Made by a program: the position numbers and the translations under genes
Notes under the pieces: generated by a model
Told to the model about the DNA's origin: nothing
The model's input: only the letters and a program-made list of their open reading frames with translations
Databases searched by the model: none
In this document: piece by piece, positions 35,913 to 48,830 of the stretch
Position numbering within the stretch: position 1 is the stretch's first letter
Layout of the letters: every line of letters starts with the position of its first letter
DNA from: an uncultured Pirellulales bacterium
Lineage (GTDB): Bacteria; Planctomycetota; Planctomycetia; Pirellulales; Thermoguttaceae
Length of the DNA: 64,000 nt
Assembly: GCA_938015445.1 (NCBI GenBank)
Contig: CALLPE010000007.1
Location: forward strand, 62,001 to 126,000
Reading direction: 5' to 3'

Positions 35913-37229
35913 TCACCCCGGCTTTGCTACCTCACGCCCCACGCTGTAATACACAAACCCCTCTTGCGCCACCCGCTGGGGCTGATACAAGTTCCGCCCG
36001 TCGAAGATCACCGCACCGCGCATCAGCTTCCGCATTCGGGCGAAATCCGGATGCACAAATTGCTTCCATTCGGTCACGATTACCAGGGCGTCGGCGTCGT
36101 GCAGCGCCTCGTAGGGCTGCTGGCAGTAGCACAACCTCTGCCCGAATACGCTTCCCACATTGGCCATCGCCACCGGATCGTGTACCGCCACCGAGGCGCC
36201 CCACTGAAGCAGCCGCTCGATGATCGATAGCGACGGTGCCTGGCGAATGTCGTCGGTGCCGGGCTTGAAGGCCAAGCCCCATACCGCCACCTTCAACCCA
36301 CCGAGAGTTCCACCGAAATGTTGGCGGATTTTGTCGGCCAGCAATTCTCGCTGGCGGAGATTTACTTCGTGGGTAGCCGTCAGGATGCGCGGCGGCACGC
36401 CGGCCTGGCGGGCCACTGCCGCTAGCGCCTGTACGTCTTTGGGGAAGCAGCTTCCGCCGTAACCCACGCCGGGAAACAGGAAGGCAAAGCCGATGCGGCT
36501 GTCGTGCCCGATGCCGCGGCGAACCTCGTTCACGTCCGCCCCCACCCGCTCGCAGATGTTGGCGATCTCGTTGATAAAGCTGATCTTCGTAGCCAACAGG
36601 GCGTTGGCGGCGTATTTGGTCATCTCGGCGCTTTCTGGCGACATGCACAGCAGCGGTTTGTCGGTGCGCAGATATGGCTGATACAGGTCCCACAACACTT
36701 CCATGGCCTTTTCGCTTCGCGTGCCGATGACCACGCGATCGGGCTTCATGAAGTCTTCGATGGCTGTGCCCTCTTTGAGGAACTCGGGATTGCTGACCAC
36801 CTCCACCTTCCGACCCGTCAACTGCTCGAGCCTGCGTGTCACAGCGGCATTGGTGCCCACCGGCACCGTGCTCTTAAGCACCACAATAGCTTCCCTGTTC
36901 AAGGCAGGCGCCATCTGCTCGACGACGCTCCACACTGCCGACAGGTCCACCGAGCCTTCGTCGGCTGAAGGAGTGCCCACCGCCACGAAAACCAGCGCCG
37001 CCGGGGCCACAGCGGCCGGCAGATCGACGGTGAATTGAAGTCTGCCGGCGGCAACGTTGCGCAAGATCAGCTCGGCCAGCCCGGGTTCGTAGATGGGCAC
37101 GTCGGCCTGCCGCAGACGCTCGATCTTCGCCCGGTCGCTGTCGACACACGTCACCTCGTTACCCGTCTCGGCCAGACAAGTCCCGGTGACAAGCCCCACA
37201 TAACCGGTTCCCACTACTGCAATACGCAT
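35913..37229 (-). CDS. ugd: UDP-glucose 6-dehydrogenase
   Basis: 438 residues. Converts UDP-glucose to UDP-glucuronate with two NAD+, for polysaccharides. N-terminal NAD motif GTGYVGLVTGTCLAETG, then SNPEFLKEGTAIEDF, the central KYAANALLATKISFINE and the catalytic cysteine in GYGGSCFPKD (Cys261). The C-terminal UDP-binding domain has VWGLAFKPGTDDIRQAPS. The ATG is well placed, overlapping nothing. carB ends 126 nt upstream on the same strand, so a shared transcript is possible. Confidence 0.96.
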   Translation of the reverse strand: MRIAVVGTGYVGLVTGTCLAETGNEVTCVDSDRAKIERLRQADVPIYEPGLAELILRNVAAGRLQFTVDLPAAVAPAALVFVAVGTPSADEGSVDLSAVWSVVEQMAPALNREAIVVLKSTVPVGTNAAVTRRLEQLTGRKVEVVSNPEFLKEGTAIEDFMKPDRVVIGTRSEKAMEVLWDLYQPYLRTDKPLLCMSPESAEMTKYAANALLATKISFINEIANICERVGADVNEVRRGIGHDSRIGFAFLFPGVGYGGSCFPKDVQALAAVARQAGVPPRILTATHEVNLRQRELLADKIRQHFGGTLGGLKVAVWGLAFKPGTDDIRQAPSLSIIERLLQWGASVAVHDPVAMANVGSVFGQRLCYCQQPYEALHDADALVIVTEWKQFVHPDFARMRKLMRGAVIFDGRNLYQPQRVAQEGFVYYSVGREVAKPG

Positions 37230-37355
37230 AACATGCCCTCCTCGGCAAAGTTAGGTCACGACGCGAAAAAGGCAACTTGCCTGGCCCGCTGGACATGCTT
37301 CCACCAAGCCGCGCAATAAGCCTGCGATGGCTTGCCAGCGATCGCCATTGCGTCT

Positions 37356-40616
<3,261 letters not shown>

Positions 40617-40890
40617 CTAGACATCCTCCGATTTGCTTTTCCCGCAAGAGCGGCTGGCTTCAGCACGGCAGGCGCGTCGGGGAACAACTGCCCGACCCTC
40701 ACATCCGGGCGTACAGTCGGCTTGGAGTATTGCCAATAAAATCGCTCTATGATAACACATCGTATGGGGCCGCAAAGACCCTCACACCGCGAAGTTCCTG
40801 GAAGATGTTTCCTACCGCTCGCCTGCTGGGGCCCATTCAACCGCTCACATGCCGCGTCTGATTCATTTTCATTGTTATCGGAGACGGCCG

Positions 40891-43800
40891 ATGAACCCCT
40901 TGGTTGGTTGCTCTGTGCCGGTGTTTGCTCACAGACTGGTGATGTTTGCTTGCCGACGGACTGGGCCGCTGATGTTGCCGCTGGGGGCGATTGCCGCTGC
41001 GATGGGCTTGGCTGCGGCCGCCGCATTGGGCGCTGCGTCCGCCGACAGCCAGCCGGACGCTGTTCTGCCCGAAGGCATCCGCGCCGTGTGGGACCCGCAA
41101 AATGCCTATCGGCAGAGCACTTCCACCCGGCAGCGGGTGTGCATCAACGGTCTGTGGCGCTGGCAACCGGCCGGGCAGACGGCGGAGCAAGTGCCCGCGG
41201 CCGGTTGGGGTTACTTCAAGGTTCCCGGCTCTTGGCCGGGCATTTCCCATTACATGCAGAAGGACTGTCAGACGGTGTATGCTCATCCGAGCTGGCAGGC
41301 CGTGAAGCTGGCTGGCATCAGCGCTGCGTGGTATCAGCGCGAGGTTACCATCCCGGCCGACTGGAAAGACCGGCAGATCGAGCTATCGGTCGAATACCTC
41401 AATTCGTATGCGCTTGTGTTCGTTGACGGCCAACGGGCCGGCGAGTTGCGCTTTCCCGGCGGCCGGCTGGATTTGACCGCTGTGTGCCGACCGGGCGACA
41501 AACACCTGCTGAGCATGTACGTGGCCGCCATGCCGCTACAGGCCGTAATGCTTTCGTACACCGACAGTGCCGCCGCCCGGCAGGTCAAGGGCGCGGTGGC
41601 TCGTCGCGGATTGTGCGGCGATGTTTATTTGGAGGGCTTGCCTGCGGGCCCCCGCCTCGGCGACATCAGAGTAGAGACATCGGTGCGCCAGTGGCAGATC
41701 GCTTTCGACGTGGGGCTGGAGAACCTCAAGCAGACGGGGCGGTACGCGCTGTGGGCCGAGATACTCGATGGCGACAAAGTGGTGGCCCAGTTCCGCAGCT
41801 TGCCGTTTGGGGCCGAGCAGCTCGAAGGCGGTCGCATCCGCTTTGCCAATCGCTGGAAACCCGACCGATTGTGGGACATCCATACACCGCACAACATGTA
41901 TCACGCGCGGCTGGCGCTAGTGGAGGCTTCGGCACCGGTCGGCGGTCGAGAGCTGGACGTGGGCTATCCGCTGCGGCTGGGTTTCCGCGAGTTCTGGATC
42001 GAGGGCCGCGATTTCTATCTGAACGGTTCGCGCATCTGGCTGTCGTGCGTGCCGCTGGACAACGCCCAGATCAGCGCCGCGCTAGCCAGCTACCAGGGAG
42101 CGAAGGAAAGCCTGGTGCGACTGAAGAGTTTCGGGATCAACTTCGTGTACACCCACAACTACGGCTGCCAGCCCGGTGCGCACCTGAGTTTCGCCGAAGT
42201 GCTCCGTGCGGCCGACGACGTGGGCATGTTGGTATCTTTCTCGCAACCTCACTTCTCGCACTACGACTGGCGCATGCCGGACGCCGAAGCCAACAACGGC
42301 TACGCACGGCATGCCGAGTTCTATGTGCGCGTGGCGCAAAACCATCCGTCGGTGGTCTTCTACTCGATGAGCCACAACGCCACCGGATACGCCGAAGACA
42401 TGAATCCGCACATGACCGACGGCATCCAGCACCACCGCGACCGCTGGAGCGAAAACAACGCTAAGCTGGCCTTACGGGCAGAAGCGATTGTACGCAAGCT
42501 CGACCCCAGCCGAATCGTGTACCATCACGCCTCTGGCAACCTAGGGGCGATGCACGTGACGAACTTCTATCCCAATTTCGTGCCTATCCAGGAGATGTCC
42601 GACTGGTTCGAGCACTGGGCCACAAAGGGGATTAAGCCGCTCTTCACCTGCGAGTATGGCGCCCCGTTCACCTGGGACTGGGCGATGTATCGGGGCTGGT
42701 TCCGCGGGCAGCGCGAGTTCGGCAGCGCGCGGGTGCCCTGGGAGTTGTGCTTCGCCGAATGGAACGCCCAGTTTCTCGGCCCGCAGGCCTATCGCATCAG
42801 CGAAGCCGAAAAAGCCAACCTCCGCTGGGAAGCCCGGCAGTTCCACGCCGGCAGAGTGTGGCATCGCTGGGATTATCCGTACGAAATCGGCTCGCCGCTC
42901 TTCGACGACCGCCACACCGTGCTGGCGATGTACTTGCACGACAACTGGCGGGCCCTGCGCACCTGGGGTGTATCGGCGGTCTCTCCCTGGGAACACGGGC
43001 ATTATTGGCGGCTGCGGGATGGCGTGGACAAACGCCGCCAAGAGCTACCGACCGATTGGGACAACCTCCAGCGCCCGGGCTTCAGCCCCGATTACATCGA
43101 AGGCCGTTACGAACGCATGGACTTGGCCTTCGAGCTGAATGATTGGATTGCCATGCCGCCGGCCCGAGCTTTGCTGCGCAACAACCAACCCCTGTTGGCA
43201 TACATCGCTGGCAAGCCGGAGCGCTTCACCAGCAAGGACCACAATTTCGTTCCGGGCCAGACCGTCGCAAAGCAGATCATCCTCATCAACAATTCGCGAC
43301 AGACAGTCAGCTTCGAGTGCCGCTGGACGTGCAAGCTGCCGCAGCCTGTCAGCGGCACGGCCAGCGGTGAACTGCCTACCGGTCAGCAGTACCGCGCACC
43401 GATCATAGTCCGCCTGCCCGACAGGCTTCCGCCCGGCCAATACCGGCTGGAACTGACAACGCAGTTCACCACCGGCTCGGCCCAGACAGAAGTGCAGGAA
43501 GACGCTTTTGCGATCGACGTTCTGCCCCAGCCCACCCCGCTGCCCGGCAGCGCACCGGTGGCGCTGTGGGACCCCAAGGGGCAAACGGCCGAGTTGCTCC
43601 AGCGCTGCGGGCTGGCGTTTCGGCGCGTGGAGGCGGGAGACGATTTGTCAGCCTACGAGTTGCTCATAATCGGCAAGCAGGCACTCACTCTCGACGGCCC
43701 TGGCCCGAACCTTCAGCGCGTGCGCGATGGGCTGAAAGTCCTCGTCTTCGAGCACAGCGGCGAAGTGCTGGAAAAGCGGTTGGGTTTCCGCGTGGCCGAG

Positions 43801-44904
43801 TATGGGCTGCGGCAAGTGTTCCGCCGGCTGCCGGATCATCCGGCTTTGGCCGGACTGACAGAAAACCATCTGGCCAATTGGCGCGGCGCCGCCACGGTGC
43901 TCCCACCGAAACTAAGCTATCAACTCGACCCGGGCCGCGGGCCGGTGGTCCGCTGGTGCGACATCCCTGTGCCCCGACTGTGGCGCTGTGGCAATTATGG
44001 CAACGTGGCCTCGGCCTTAATCGAAAAGCCACCCTGCGGCGACTTCCTGCCGATAATCGACGGCGGCTTCAGCCTCCGCTACAGCCCGCTGTTGCAGTAC
44101 CGCGAAGGCCGCGGCCTGGTGCTCTTCTGCCAGATGGATGTTACCGGTCGCACCGAACAAGATCCGGCAGCCGAACACTTGGCACGAAACATCCTACGCT
44201 ACGTGCTTCAGTGGAAGCCAGCGCCGCAACGCAATGCCTGGTACGTCGGCCAAGCAGCCGGCAAAGCGCACCTGGAAATGATCGGCGTAAAGGCGCAAGA
44301 CTTCAAAGGGCAGAAACTCTTTGTCCACGATGTACTGATCGCCGGGCCGGACTCTGTAGAACTGTTGCTCGAGCATCGCGCCGCACTGGCCCAATGGCTG
44401 CGCGAGGGTGGACAAATGCTCGTTGTCGGCGTGGGCGACCAGCGCATCAGCGCCCTGCTGCCTGCGAAAGTATCCTTTCACCCGGCCGAACACATCGCGG
44501 CGTACTTCGATCCGCCCGCAGCGGCCAGTTCGCTGGCAGGCGTTTCGCCGGCCGATGTCCACAACCGCGATCCCCGGCAGTTGCCGCTTGTGGCATCCGG
44601 AGCCACACTGCTGGGAAACGGTGTGCTGGCCACGGCCGACGAGGCGGGCGTGGTCTTCTGCCAGCTTGTGCCGTGGCAGTTCCAGTACGGCAACGAGCAG
44701 TACAGCCTGAAGCGGACGTACCGCCGGGTGTCGTTCCTGTTTTCGCGGCTGCTGGCCAACCTGGGCGTCGCCGGACCGACGCCGCTGTTGGAGCGGTTCA
44801 GCCAACCGATCGACCCGGCCAAGCCCGAACGCCGCTGGGTAGAAGGCCTGTATCTCGACCACCCGGAAGAGTGGGATGACCCCTACCGCTTCTTCCGTTG
44901 GTAG
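40891..44904 (+). CDS. Very large secreted GH2-like protein, catalytic acid altered
   Basis: 1337 residues from the ATG at 40891 (GGAG 7 nt upstream); an earlier ATG at 40849 is less suited. A long N-terminal signal (hydrophobic to about residue 48) leads to a sugar-binding-like domain (GLWRWQPA ... YFKVPGSWPG), a beta-sandwich and a TIM barrel of the GH2 clan: LRLGFREFWIEGRDFYLNG and IVYHHASGNLGAM. The nucleophile region FTCEYGAP (Glu588) is plausible. Where GH2 has the acid/base Glu in SLGNE, this protein has SMSHNATG (Asn496-Ala497), so normal glycosidase action is doubtful. A large C-terminal part (about 850-1337) is unassigned. No close match is recognised. Confidence 0.8.
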   Translation: MNPLVGCSVPVFAHRLVMFACRRTGPLMLPLGAIAAAMGLAAAAALGAASADSQPDAVLPEGIRAVWDPQNAYRQSTSTRQRVCINGLWRWQPAGQTAEQVPAAGWGYFKVPGSWPGISHYMQKDCQTVYAHPSWQAVKLAGISAAWYQREVTIPADWKDRQIELSVEYLNSYALVFVDGQRAGELRFPGGRLDLTAVCRPGDKHLLSMYVAAMPLQAVMLSYTDSAAARQVKGAVARRGLCGDVYLEGLPAGPRLGDIRVETSVRQWQIAFDVGLENLKQTGRYALWAEILDGDKVVAQFRSLPFGAEQLEGGRIRFANRWKPDRLWDIHTPHNMYHARLALVEASAPVGGRELDVGYPLRLGFREFWIEGRDFYLNGSRIWLSCVPLDNAQISAALASYQGAKESLVRLKSFGINFVYTHNYGCQPGAHLSFAEVLRAADDVGMLVSFSQPHFSHYDWRMPDAEANNGYARHAEFYVRVAQNHPSVVFYSMSHNATGYAEDMNPHMTDGIQHHRDRWSENNAKLALRAEAIVRKLDPSRIVYHHASGNLGAMHVTNFYPNFVPIQEMSDWFEHWATKGIKPLFTCEYGAPFTWDWAMYRGWFRGQREFGSARVPWELCFAEWNAQFLGPQAYRISEAEKANLRWEARQFHAGRVWHRWDYPYEIGSPLFDDRHTVLAMYLHDNWRALRTWGVSAVSPWEHGHYWRLRDGVDKRRQELPTDWDNLQRPGFSPDYIEGRYERMDLAFELNDWIAMPPARALLRNNQPLLAYIAGKPERFTSKDHNFVPGQTVAKQIILINNSRQTVSFECRWTCKLPQPVSGTASGELPTGQQYRAPIIVRLPDRLPPGQYRLELTTQFTTGSAQTEVQEDAFAIDVLPQPTPLPGSAPVALWDPKGQTAELLQRCGLAFRRVEAGDDLSAYELLIIGKQALTLDGPGPNLQRVRDGLKVLVFEHSGEVLEKRLGFRVAEYGLRQVFRRLPDHPALAGLTENHLANWRGAATVLPPKLSYQLDPGRGPVVRWCDIPVPRLWRCGNYGNVASALIEKPPCGDFLPIIDGGFSLRYSPLLQYREGRGLVLFCQMDVTGRTEQDPAAEHLARNILRYVLQWKPAPQRNAWYVGQAAGKAHLEMIGVKAQDFKGQKLFVHDVLIAGPDSVELLLEHRAALAQWLREGGQMLVVGVGDQRISALLPAKVSFHPAEHIAAYFDPPAAASSLAGVSPADVHNRDPRQLPLVASGATLLGNGVLATADEAGVVFCQLVPWQFQYGNEQYSLKRTYRRVSFLFSRLLANLGVAGPTPLLERFSQPIDPAKPERRWVEGLYLDHPEEWDDPYRFFRW

Positions 44905-45117
44905 GCCGCCGGGTGCTTTCCGGCAGAGACGACGCGGTGGGCGGGGGCGCGGGCGCTTGTTGGCCACTCAGGCACGACGCTATCGCACAGCCACGCCGGT
45001 TCCGCGCGCAAAAAGCAGGACCGGCATGTTAGAATAATAGTTGAACCGGCGGCGTACCCACGGCCCCAGCTTGTCTACAAACGGCGGCCGGTCGGCGAGG
45101 CGGTTGCAGTCTTCTAC

Positions 45118-45165
45118 GGTCTCGGCCACTCGAGACTCTATGGTCTCGGCCACTCGAAACAAGGA
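45118..45165. repeat. 24-bp tandem repeat upstream of Lys/Gln-rich gene
   Basis: GGTCTCGGCCACTCGA occurs at 45118-45133 and 45142-45157, i.e. a 24-nt period. It ends just before the ribosome site of the next gene. Confidence 0.85.
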
Positions 45166-45177
45166 AAGGAGAACAAA

Positions 45178-46173
45178 GTGAACAACCACATCCACTGCTT
45201 TTCGCGTTGGTCTTTGGCCTGCGCGCTAATGGTCGTAGCGGCTTGTGTGGGGAGGGTTTTCGCCCGACAGCAGGAACCGCTGGGACTGCGAGACCGGCCG
45301 ATTGGTTCGGCTAGCTTTGTCGCCGATCAAGCGCCGGCCGAAAAGGAACAGCCCAGCAGCGAAGACGCCCACAGCCAGCAGCCCGACAAACAGCCCCACA
45401 AGCAGTTCGACAAACAGACCGACAAACAGACCGACAAAGAAACGCAACCCGAAAAGCAGCAATCCGCCGACAAGCAACCGCCCGACAAAGAATCGGCCGA
45501 TCAACAAAAGCCGGACGACGACAAGGCGCTTCAAGAAGAAATCAAGCGTCTGGTGGAGCAACTTTCGGCCGAGCGGTTCTCCGAGCGTCAGGAGGCCAGC
45601 CGCCGGTTGGCCGAAATCGGCAGGCCGGCCATTCCCGCACTGACCGAGCGGGCGCTGGGCGATTCGCTGGAAGGGATCATCCGCTCGATCAATATCTTGC
45701 GCGGGCTGTATAGCTCGAATGACGAGACTGTACGCCAGGAGGCGAAACAGGCGCTGGAGAAGATCGCCAAGAGCGACAATCCATCGGCTGCTTCCCGCGC
45801 CAACGAAGCGCTTAAAGCAGCCGCCAAACCAGTCGTCCAGCCCAAGCCGCAACCCAAGCCGGTTCCGCAACCGCCCCAGGAACCTGCCACACCGAAAGGC
45901 GATGCGCAACGGGTGCAAACCGCACGATTGGCCTTGCAACATTGGGCCGAGTTGTTGCCGCGATTGACCGGCAACGATGATCTGAAAGGCGCATCGAAAG
46001 AGTCGCTCGACCAGTTGCGCCAGGCCGTCGATGCGCTGCGGCGCGAGCTGGCCGAACTGGAAAAGCGGTTAGAAGCAGCCGGCCAGCCGGTGCAGCCGGA
46101 AGCTGCCGAAAAATCGGCCGAGCAGAAATCGCTTCCCGCAGAACCGCCCATCGAAAAACCACAGCAGCAATAG
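45178..46173 (+). CDS. Lys/Gln-rich secreted protein with HEAT-like helices
   Basis: 331 residues, GTG start with AAGGAG at a good spacing. Signal peptide (ACALMVVAACVGRVFA). Residues 48-110 are a low-complexity, charged spacer built from repeats of DKQ/TDK/EKQ (nucleotide unit GACAAACAGACC). Residues 115-200 (LVEQLSAERFSERQEASRRLAEIGRPAIPAL) look like two HEAT-type helix pairs; after a Pro/Lys/Gln linker (KPVVQPKPQPKPVPQPPQ) a coiled-coil-like helix follows (LDQLRQAVDALRRELAELEKRLEAAG). Function unknown; possibly an envelope scaffold. Confidence 0.72.
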   Translation: MNNHIHCFSRWSLACALMVVAACVGRVFARQQEPLGLRDRPIGSASFVADQAPAEKEQPSSEDAHSQQPDKQPHKQFDKQTDKQTDKETQPEKQQSADKQPPDKESADQQKPDDDKALQEEIKRLVEQLSAERFSERQEASRRLAEIGRPAIPALTERALGDSLEGIIRSINILRGLYSSNDETVRQEAKQALEKIAKSDNPSAASRANEALKAAAKPVVQPKPQPKPVPQPPQEPATPKGDAQRVQTARLALQHWAELLPRLTGNDDLKGASKESLDQLRQAVDALRRELAELEKRLEAAGQPVQPEAAEKSAEQKSLPAEPPIEKPQQQ

Positions 46174-46352
46174 TCCTGCTGCCGGCGTCCCACGCGCCAG
46201 CCCGGTGCGACAGAAGCACCTGTTTTGCGCTGTGCTCCGCCGCTTTCCCAGTTATTGCCGCTCCTGGCCGATGCTGTAGAATGTGCAAGCACGGTCGGCA
46301 TTGCGGCCGGCCGCCGCTTTGCTGTGGGCACGGTCGTGCGCGGAGGGGAATT

Positions 46353-47693
46353 ATGAGTATCTGGACCCATGCAGACCTGCGGGCGTGTCGGCCATCGCTG
46401 GTGGTTCTGATGGCAGGCGCGATCTGCCTTGGGCGGGCGTCCGTCTCGGCGGGCGCTGCTGCCACTTCGCCGTTGCCGGAGAACATTGCGCTGCGGGCCA
46501 CGGCCGAAGCCAGCTCGGAACACAATCAGCATTATCTGGCCAAGTTCGCCATCGACGGCCGCATACCGCCGGCGGGCAGTCGCAACGCCGACCTGCACGC
46601 AGCCTGGTGCGTGCTGAAGGCCCGTAGCGGCGATCAGGCCCAATTCACCCTCCGCTGGCCGCAGCCGGTGCCAGCGGCCGAAGTGGTGTACTATGGCCGC
46701 ACCTCCTGGTTCATGAACGAATGCTGGAAGGACTACGAGCTGTACCTGGACGACCAAGCCGAGCCTGCCATCAAGGGAACGCTGAAGATGGTCCACGGGC
46801 CGCAGCGGATCAAGCTGCCCGGCGGAAAAGTGCAAAAGATCACCCTCAGGTTCCTCAATTCCTATGGCGGATTCAATCCAGGTGCGGCCGAGATAATGGT
46901 ATTCGCCGTTAGTCCGACCGACGAGCAGCTTGCGGCCATCACCGCTGCGGCCACCATGAAAGTGGCGTTGCACGGCGGTTACCCGGTTCCTCCGGAGCTG
47001 ATGCCGCCCATTGACCGCCCTAACCGTCAGCATCTGGAGGAGCTTATCCGGCAGTTGCGCGATCGGGTCGCTGCCAGGTGGCCGTCGGCCTCGCCGACGA
47101 CAGGCACACAACCCGACACACAAGTATCGCCGGGATTATCCGCCGGGGAGTCACCCGCAGCGGCCAGGGGCCGACCAACTGCCGAAGAGTCGGCTCGGCG
47201 GCTGGTTGCGCTGGCTGCCGAAGTGGCCGATGCTGCCACGGATCGACTTGTGGAGCTTCAGCGCCGGGTGCTGCTGTACGATGTCGATCGCCTGCTAGTG
47301 GTCAAACGCTACGAGATCGAGGCCTCGCACGTTTACACATATCACTACGAAGGGCAGCGAAACGGCGGCGGCCTGTACGTCTTCCCGCTACACGATCCGC
47401 AAGCCCAGCCAATCGAACTGGTCAGTTCTCCCGACGGGCAGATACTCGACGCCGACCTGTCTTACGACGGCCGAGAGGTGGTTTTCAGTTGGCGGCGCGG
47501 CCGGCAGGGCTATCACATTTACAAAATCAACATCGACGGCAGTGGATTGGTGCAGCTTACCGACGGTCCCTGGCACGACTACAACCCCTGCTGGCTCCCC
47601 GACGGCGGCATCGCTTTCCGCAACATCCGGCGGCCGAGGATGGATATGCCCGGCGCCCAGCCCGATCAATCGGTTAGCCGCGAGTGTCAATGA
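46353..47693 (+). CDS. Truncated discoidin/beta-propeller protein, hydrazine synthase alpha-like
   Basis: 446 residues from the ATG at 46353 (GGAGGGG upstream). Signal peptide to about residue 38, then a jelly-roll (ENIALRATAEASSEHNQHYLAKFAIDG ... IMVFAVSP; discoidin-like), a helical linker and the start of a propeller: QPIELVSSPDGQILDADLSYDGREVVFSWRR, HIYKINIDGSGLVQLTDGPWHDYNPCWLPDGGIAF. Related planctomycete proteins of the hydrazine synthase alpha middle-domain type continue through further propeller blades; this one ends after two, in an unrelated 30-residue tail, suggesting truncation by frameshift or stop. No anammox genes are here, so no link to hydrazine is implied. Confidence 0.7.
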   Translation: MSIWTHADLRACRPSLVVLMAGAICLGRASVSAGAAATSPLPENIALRATAEASSEHNQHYLAKFAIDGRIPPAGSRNADLHAAWCVLKARSGDQAQFTLRWPQPVPAAEVVYYGRTSWFMNECWKDYELYLDDQAEPAIKGTLKMVHGPQRIKLPGGKVQKITLRFLNSYGGFNPGAAEIMVFAVSPTDEQLAAITAAATMKVALHGGYPVPPELMPPIDRPNRQHLEELIRQLRDRVAARWPSASPTTGTQPDTQVSPGLSAGESPAAARGRPTAEESARRLVALAAEVADAATDRLVELQRRVLLYDVDRLLVVKRYEIEASHVYTYHYEGQRNGGGLYVFPLHDPQAQPIELVSSPDGQILDADLSYDGREVVFSWRRGRQGYHIYKINIDGSGLVQLTDGPWHDYNPCWLPDGGIAFRNIRRPRMDMPGAQPDQSVSRECQ

Positions 47694-47742
47694 ACGGGGC
47701 CTATAATCGCGCCCCACGGTTGTACATCGATGGTGGGGCGCT

Positions 47743-47814
47743 GTAATCATGAGGAAGTGTTGCTTGCCATGAATCAACGTAATCATGAGGAAGTGTTCCT
47801 TGGCATGAATCAAC
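47743..47814. repeat. 36-bp tandem repeat, two units
   Basis: GTAATCATGAGGAAGTGTT begins units at 47743 and 47779; the two 36-nt units differ at two bases. It fills most of the gap between the truncated propeller gene and the NagB-like gene. Confidence 0.9.
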
Positions 47815-47833
47815 CAGACTGAAGGAGCTTGCG

Positions 47834-48766
47834 ATGGCTCGTCCGCTCAGTAAAGTCGCGCCCGATTGGTGGGATTACACTACCTTGGACCCAGAAATCC
47901 TTGCCGACGCCGCCCGCCTGACCGTCGAGGACATGGAGCGTCTTTCCCGGCCGGGATTCCGCGTGGTGATGTATGACACCCTGGAGGAATTCTATCTGGC
48001 CGAGGCGCTGGAATACGTCAACGCCTGGCGGCAATCGACCGAGGACAATCCGGCGGGGATTTGCGGGCCTATCGGTCCCACCGAGCAATTGCCCCTGGTG
48101 GCCAGAATCGTCAACGAGTTGCAGCTTGACGTGCGCAGCGCTCACTTTTGGGGAATGGACGAATGGGTGGATGAACAGGGGAATCCGGTCCCTACTACGC
48201 ATCCCTTAAGTTTTGCCCGGGCAGACATGGAATTGTGCTTTAACCGCATCGACCCCAAGTTGCGCATGCCTCATGACCATCTCCACTTCCCCACAGGCGA
48301 TCTGGAGGCGTATAGCCGCACCTACGACCAGATCCGCTGCGTAGTGATGCAGGGCGGTCAAGGGGAGGTGAAGCACTGGGCCTTCAACGATCCTCCCCGC
48401 CGACTGCCGCCGTGGACCGACCAACCGCCTCCACCGGAGGAATACCGCAAGCTGTGTACCCGGGTGACCGATCTGCATCCGATGACCATTATCCAGAACG
48501 CACGGACTTCGGGGGGAGGGCAAGTGGCGCTGGTTCCCACCAAGGCAGCCACTGTTGGACCGGTGGAAACGTGGAAGGCAGAGAAGGTTTCCATCTGGCA
48601 GGCAGGCAATCACGACAATCCCTTCGGCATGAGGTTGACGGCCCTGATGATCTCCAAGAAGATCGCCGACAGTGCGGTGCCCATGTCGCTGCTGGCCGAT
48701 CACCCCAATGTACAGTTCAACTATTACCGCAAGGGAGTTGGTGTGGTGGCCACCGAAATGCATTGA
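47834..48766 (+). CDS. NagB-like glucosamine-6-phosphate isomerase family protein
   Basis: 310 residues with the NagB/6-phosphogluconolactonase fold. Recognisable segments: [40 protein letters not shown] (position of the FxxxxxD catalytic region) and [13 protein letters not shown] near the end. The nucleotide-like catalytic residues of true NagB (DEY, GHIAFNEP) are not clear, so the substrate may be a different sugar phosphate. GAAGGAG precedes the ATG. mutL follows 65 nt downstream. Confidence 0.8.
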   Translation: MARPLSKVAPDWWDYTTLDPEILADAARLTVEDMERLSRPGFRVVMYDTLEEFYLAEALEYVNAWRQSTEDNPAGICGPIGPTEQLPLVARIVNELQLDVRSAHFWGMDEWVDEQGNPVPTTHPLSFARADMELCFNRIDPKLRMPHDHLHFPTGDLEAYSRTYDQIRCVVMQGGQGEVKHWAFNDPPRRLPPWTDQPPPPEEYRKLCTRVTDLHPMTIIQNARTSGGGQVALVPTKAATVGPVETWKAEKVSIWQAGNHDNPFGMRLTALMISKKIADSAVPMSLLADHPNVQFNYYRKGVGVVATEMH

Positions 48767-48830
48767 TGTGATAGGAGGGAAACCTTGCCGCGGCCGGATG
48801 TGGGAGTTCGTGCCGTCGGTAGCGATTGTC

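Noticed and set aside
43566..44879. 437-residue plus-strand frame inside the GH2-like gene
   Set aside because: Arg/Ala-rich shadow of the main reading frame; no start signal or motif.
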